A stretch of DNA of 32,407 nt from positions 1 through 32,407 of the IMG/VR virus record IMGVR_UViG_3300031787_000521; one strand, 5' to 3'. This DNA comes from a virus. Shown piece after piece: positions 29,488 to 32,407 of the stretch. A model generated the notes under the pieces. The model had not been told where the DNA came from, made no database searches, and saw only the letters and a program-made list of their open reading frames with translations. Every line of letters starts with the position of its first letter. The stretch's first letter is position 1. Position numbers and translations under genes: made by a program.

Positions 29488-30504
29488 ATGCCAACCAAAG
29501 GACAACTTGGTGGTGACGCGATCACGGCAATGGCACGCCGGATCGTGGCGGCCCACCCTAACGCCCCAGCCAAAACGCTTGGCCGTCGACTCCAGCAGGA
29601 GGCCAACGGTGCTTTGACGCTTCAGCAGGCCTACTCGCGCATCAGGCGTCAACTCGGTGTAAACGGTCAGCACAGCCGCCGAACGATGTCTAGCGTCACC
29701 CCTCGGGCCAAGCGATCCGCCGGCACCGTCCCGCCGATGCCACCGTCGAAAGCCGACGCGTGGGCACCCTACGAACTAGACGTCACGGGTACGGTCGGCG
29801 TGCTCAGCGACATCCACGTTCCCTATCACGACGAGGTGGCCCTCCGGGCCGCCGTCGACCAGCTGCGTGGCGACAAGGTCGAGGCCCTGGTCCTGAACGG
29901 CGACACGTGCGACTTCTACGCGATCAGCCGCTACACGAAGAATCCGAAGAAGCGGAAGTTCTCGGCCGAAGTGGACGCCGCACGCGACATGCTCGCGTGG
30001 ATCCGCGGCCAGTTCCCATCGATTCCGATCGTCTTCAAGGCCGGCAATCACGAAGAGCGGTGGGACCACTGGCTTTGGCAGCATGCCCCGGAGATCAGCG
30101 ACGACAAGCGGACGGGCCTCGACGAGTGGCTCGACATGGCCGACCACGGCATCACCTACGTCGCCGATCAGCGGCCGATCATGGCGGGCCAGCTGCCGAT
30201 CCTCCACGGGCACGAGAAGGGCAAGGGATTCGCGGCTCCCGTCAACCAAGCCCGCGGGGCGTTTCTCCGGCTGCAGCACACCGTGCTCGAGGGCCACGGC
30301 CACCGGACCAGCGCCCACTGCGAGCCGGACATGTTTGGCCGCGAGGTCTTCTGCTGGAGCACTGGATGCCTCTGCGACTTGCGTCCGGAGTACGCCCGGA
30401 TCAACAAGTTCAACCACGGCTTCGCGAGCGTGCGCGTGCATGCCGACGGGCAGTTCGACGTCAGCAATTTCCGGATCGCAAGCGGAAAGGTCAGGACGTC
30501 GTGA
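29488..30504 (+). CDS. Calcineurin-like metallophosphoesterase
   Basis: About 338 aa from ATG 29488, chosen for its AGGAGG site 6 bp upstream; GTG 29464 is in frame but weaker. Residues 1-65 look like a small helical DNA-binding domain, then a linker. The esterase has all five metal motifs: DIH (108-110), NGD (137-139), GNHE (186-189), HGH (240-242) and GHGH (269-272). Such enzymes cut phosphomonoesters or diesters, including DNA ends and nucleotides. A role in DNA end or nucleotide processing during late infection is plausible. It shares a GTGA overlap with the next gene. Confidence 0.85.
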   Translation: MPTKGQLGGDAITAMARRIVAAHPNAPAKTLGRRLQQEANGALTLQQAYSRIRRQLGVNGQHSRRTMSSVTPRAKRSAGTVPPMPPSKADAWAPYELDVTGTVGVLSDIHVPYHDEVALRAAVDQLRGDKVEALVLNGDTCDFYAISRYTKNPKKRKFSAEVDAARDMLAWIRGQFPSIPIVFKAGNHEERWDHWLWQHAPEISDDKRTGLDEWLDMADHGITYVADQRPIMAGQLPILHGHEKGKGFAAPVNQARGAFLRLQHTVLEGHGHRTSAHCEPDMFGREVFCWSTGCLCDLRPEYARINKFNHGFASVRVHADGQFDVSNFRIASGKVRTS

Positions 30505-30671
30505 AAAACCGCAGCCTTGCGCAAGCCCCATCGCTCGACACCGAAACGATTGACGACGACGATTGCGGCCTGCCCACTCCAGTCCCTGACGACGACGGAT
30601 GGGTTCGCCTGAAACGGCAGCAATCCACCAAGGAAAAGCCGCGAGGCGACGGCGAGGCGGTGCGGAAATGA
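30501..30671 (+). CDS. Very small acidic/basic protein
   Basis: These 56 codons start at GTG 30501 within a GTGA overlap and end in an ATGA overlap. Composition moves from neutral to a DDDD stretch, then basic. No fold or family is visible. The two tight junctions argue it is translated, though it might only serve to couple its neighbours. Confidence 0.45.
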   Translation: MKNRSLAQAPSLDTETIDDDDCGLPTPVPDDDGWVRLKRQQSTKEKPRGDGEAVRK

Positions 30672-31258
30672 TAATGCTGTCCGACGAAGAAATTGCGGCG
30701 GCCGAATGCCGCGCCCGTCGGTTTTCTGGCGCTTATACCGGCACGAGTGGCACGCTCGCCGCCGACGTCATCCACCTGATCCACATGGTTCGACACCACC
30801 GGGAGGCAGGCAACGTGAAGGAACAGCAGGAAGGAACCGTCCGGTTTGCTACCGGGGCGGTGCGGTCAAGCGACGCGGAGGCCACGCGATACGACCTGAT
30901 CTCCCCGATCGGCCTGGAGGCCGTGGCCCGCACGTGTGCGGAGGGGGCCGCGAAGTACGGGGATTGGAACTGGGAGGCCGGGATGCCGGTCACGGACCTC
31001 CTAAACCACGCCCTTCGCCATGTGTACCTGTACCTCTCCGGAGACCGATCGGAGGATCACTTGCCGCATGCTGCCTGGGGCTTGCTGGCTGCGATACACT
31101 CGGAAAGGCTCTGGCCGGAATTGAACCAGGGCACGCTCCGCGGGCCGGGATGCCGGCCTCCGGCGGCGGGCTGCGACGGTTGCGCGGATCGCATGTCGCA
31201 GGATTCGCTAGGTTGCCACATCCGGGGACAGGAGCCGCCAGATTGCGGCCTACGCTGA
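30668..31258 (+). CDS. dATP/dGTP diphosphohydrolase-like (MazG-like) protein
   Basis: This 196-aa protein has the N-terminal dATP/dGTP diphosphohydrolase-like signature: FATGAVRSSDAEATRYDLISP (residues about 60-80), EGAAKYGDWNWE (92-103) and ALRHVYLYLSGDRSEDHLPHAAWGLLAAI (115-143), an all-helical MazG-like metal site (E/E...E/D). Enzymes of the family cut dATP or dGTP to dNMP. No PurZ or DatZ partner is seen, so a Z-DNA pathway is not implied. The Cys-rich tail (about residues 160-195) is extra. The last 9 bp overlap the convergent integrase. Confidence 0.8.
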   Translation: MIMLSDEEIAAAECRARRFSGAYTGTSGTLAADVIHLIHMVRHHREAGNVKEQQEGTVRFATGAVRSSDAEATRYDLISPIGLEAVARTCAEGAAKYGDWNWEAGMPVTDLLNHALRHVYLYLSGDRSEDHLPHAAWGLLAAIHSERLWPELNQGTLRGPGCRPPAAGCDGCADRMSQDSLGCHIRGQEPPDCGLR

Positions 31259-32149
31259 TCGTGCCGGTGGTTCCGGGTCTGGCCGGAACACGCGCGGGAG
31301 CGATTGCCAAGCCTTCGGCCGCCTACTGTCGACCACGCGCGGATCAAGGTAGCTCCGCCGCGTGATCCTGTCTGTCGAGTGACCAAGGTAGCTCGTGGCG
31401 TCCAGGCCGGCGGCCGCAAGGTGTGAAGCCGTTGACCGACGCAAGGCGTGGAACTGAACGTCCCGGCCATCACCAAGACCGGCGCGTCGCGTGATGGTCT
31501 TCCAACGCTTCCGAAGTGCAGTGCTCGATGCCACCCACCAAAACGCCGTCGGACCTTCATGTCGGCTGACGGCATCTACAAGATCGCAGGCCTCGGGCGA
31601 CAGCTCGTAGACGCGTTCCTGTCTCCGCCCCTTCCTGACTCCAGCCGGCACGACAAGCGTGGGCCGCTGCCAGCAATGCCGCGGCGTGTTCAGGATCGCG
31701 TTGATTCGCTCGCCGGTTTCTAGGCCGACGGCAATCAATGCACGAAAAAACGTGCTCGCCGGCACCGGCCCGACCAACCCTGTCGACCATCTGGCTGAGT
31801 CAGCCAGCCGCGTAAGTTCTTCAGTCGTGAATGCCCGCGGGGTCGACTGCGGAACCAGCTCCGGCGCAACCGTAGGCCTCAGCCGCACGAGGCCCCGGCC
31901 TTGCGCAAGGTTCCATAAGGCGAGAATGCCAGACCGCTCGCGGGCAACGGAGTTGGGTGACTTCTTCTCGGCCATCGCCGCGAGCCACTGGCTGACGAGT
32001 AGATCGTCAAGGTCTTCGAGCACGGCTGGCCGGCCGAGCCACCGCGAGAACTGGGTGATAGCGTGCCGCAGAAGGCGAACGCTTTCGGGAGAGCGGCCGC
32101 GAAGCCGAAGGGGAACGTAAACGGTTTCAAGAAAAGCTGTCAGTGTCAT
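31250..32149 (-). CDS. int: Tyrosine site-specific integrase
   Basis: This 299-aa tyrosine recombinase has a SAM-like core-binding N-terminal domain (residues about 1-90) and a catalytic domain with the full set: Arg148 in ETGERINAIL, Lys173, His234-x-x-Arg237 in FHALRRSTASHL, His257 in LGHST and Tyr267 in RRSYLDP. It should insert and excise the phage at the repeated site. GGAGGT lies 7 bp before the start, whose leader comes out of the 127-bp repeat, so its promoter may differ between attP and attR. It is the only large minus-strand gene. Confidence 0.93.
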   Translation of the reverse strand: MTLTAFLETVYVPLRLRGRSPESVRLLRHAITQFSRWLGRPAVLEDLDDLLVSQWLAAMAEKKSPNSVARERSGILALWNLAQGRGLVRLRPTVAPELVPQSTPRAFTTEELTRLADSARWSTGLVGPVPASTFFRALIAVGLETGERINAILNTPRHCWQRPTLVVPAGVRKGRRQERVYELSPEACDLVDAVSRHEGPTAFWWVASSTALRKRWKTITRRAGLGDGRDVQFHALRRSTASHLAAAGLDATSYLGHSTDRITRRSYLDPRVVDSRRPKAWQSLPRVFRPDPEPPARSA

Positions 32150-32161
32150 GGCGTGTACCTC

Positions 32162-32288
32162 CGCAAAAGGGATAGGTCACGCTTCCGTGCGGTGCTGTCC
32201 TTCCTTGTGTGGGTTCTGATTGCGCCGCCCGTGCCGGTTAGCCGAGACACGGATGGTCACTGGATGGTTCGCTTCAGTCCCCGCCACT
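32162..32288. repeat. Right copy of 127-bp direct repeat (candidate attR)
   Basis: Identical to 1-127. It lies 12 bp upstream of the integrase ATG and holds the region where its promoter must be. Sequence after 32288 differs from that after 127, as expected for host DNA on one side and phage DNA on the other. The right end is followed by a tandem repeat. Confidence 0.7.
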
Positions 32289-32407
32289 TCACGCAAGCCC
32301 GGCCATCCATGGCCCGGGCTTGCTTGCTTTCGGGGCGGCATCCTGCCGCCACTTCACGCAAGCCCGGCCATCCATGGCCCGGGCTTGCTTGCTTTCGGGA
32401 CGGCATC
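32283..32407. repeat. 65-bp tandem repeat with strong hairpins
   Basis: One full unit (32283-32347) and 60 bp of a second (32348-32407, 1 mismatch), cut by the window end. Each has arms GCAAGCCCGGCC and GGCCCGGGCTTGC around ATCCAT, a 12-bp stem with one bulge, then TTGCTTTC. It resembles a bidirectional terminator or extragenic repeat and is probably host flanking sequence. Its first 6 bp are shared with the end of the right att repeat. Confidence 0.75.

Noticed and set aside
30668-31258. Evidence for a Z-base (2-aminoadenine) genome
   Set aside because: Only a widespread MazG-like domain is present; no PurZ, DatZ or matching polymerase is seen.
1-32407. Terminal redundancy of a circular contig
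   Set aside because: The right repeat copy is followed by 119 bp that do not match the left side, so the ends are not simple overlaps.

Overview
The window looks like one nearly complete temperate phage genome, probably an integrated prophage. It has a long-tailed (siphovirus) body plan and an HK97-type head. It is GC-rich, densely packed, and almost entirely coded on the + strand, with many ATGA or GTGA stop/start overlaps. The only confident minus-strand genes are a tyrosine integrase at the right end and a small gene of the control region near the left end. A perfect 127-bp direct repeat (1-127 and 32162-32288) brackets the phage and lies 12 bp from the integrase start, so it is read as attL/attR. 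The host cannot be named from this sequence; a high-GC bacterium, perhaps a planctomycete, is a low-confidence guess.

Layout. (1) 1-1831 is the control region: small left-end genes including an HTH regulator, then two divergent promoters sharing an 18-bp palindromic operator. A roughly 180-nt leader ends in a terminator-like hairpin with a GGA motif in its loop, directly before a phage-borne csrA. (2) 1821-7115 is the early replication and recombination module: YqaJ-type exonuclease, Bet annealase, HhH protein, winged-helix-like protein, a DUF1376-type replication protein carrying an iteron array inside its gene, a possible helicase loader, a RuvC-like resolvase and an HTH protein. (3) 7149-10194 holds the receptor-binding module, a collagen-like and polyglycine-rich fibre with its chaperone, placed unusually upstream of packaging. 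(4) 10221-12714 holds HNH, TerS and TerL. (5) 12759-15373 holds the portal and a prohead protease fused to a HAD-like domain. (6) 15370-18881 is an eight-gene cassette inserted between prohead protease and capsid. It encodes small membrane proteins, a papain-like protease, a secreted trypsin-like protease and a holin-like protein. I propose it as a candidate protease-based lysis or envelope-escape cassette. (7) 18994-25730 holds the capsid, head-tail joining proteins, tail proteins, a G/GT tail chaperone pair with an A_AAA_AAC -1 frameshift site, and the tape measure. (8) 25734-31258 holds tail-tip genes including a 708-aa cysteine-rich membrane-anchored protein, a metallophosphoesterase and a dATP/dGTP diphosphohydrolase-like protein. 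(9) 31250-32407 holds the integrase, the right repeat and a 65-bp tandem repeat with strong hairpins.

A 16-bp motif (21 bp in two copies) occurs three times, same strand, only at the starts of the fibre/packaging, portal and capsid transcription blocks. It is a candidate phage-specific late control element. No recognisable muramidase, amidase or lytic transglycosylase was found, which adds weight to the protease-lysis idea. No tRNA, CRISPR array or insertion sequence was seen.
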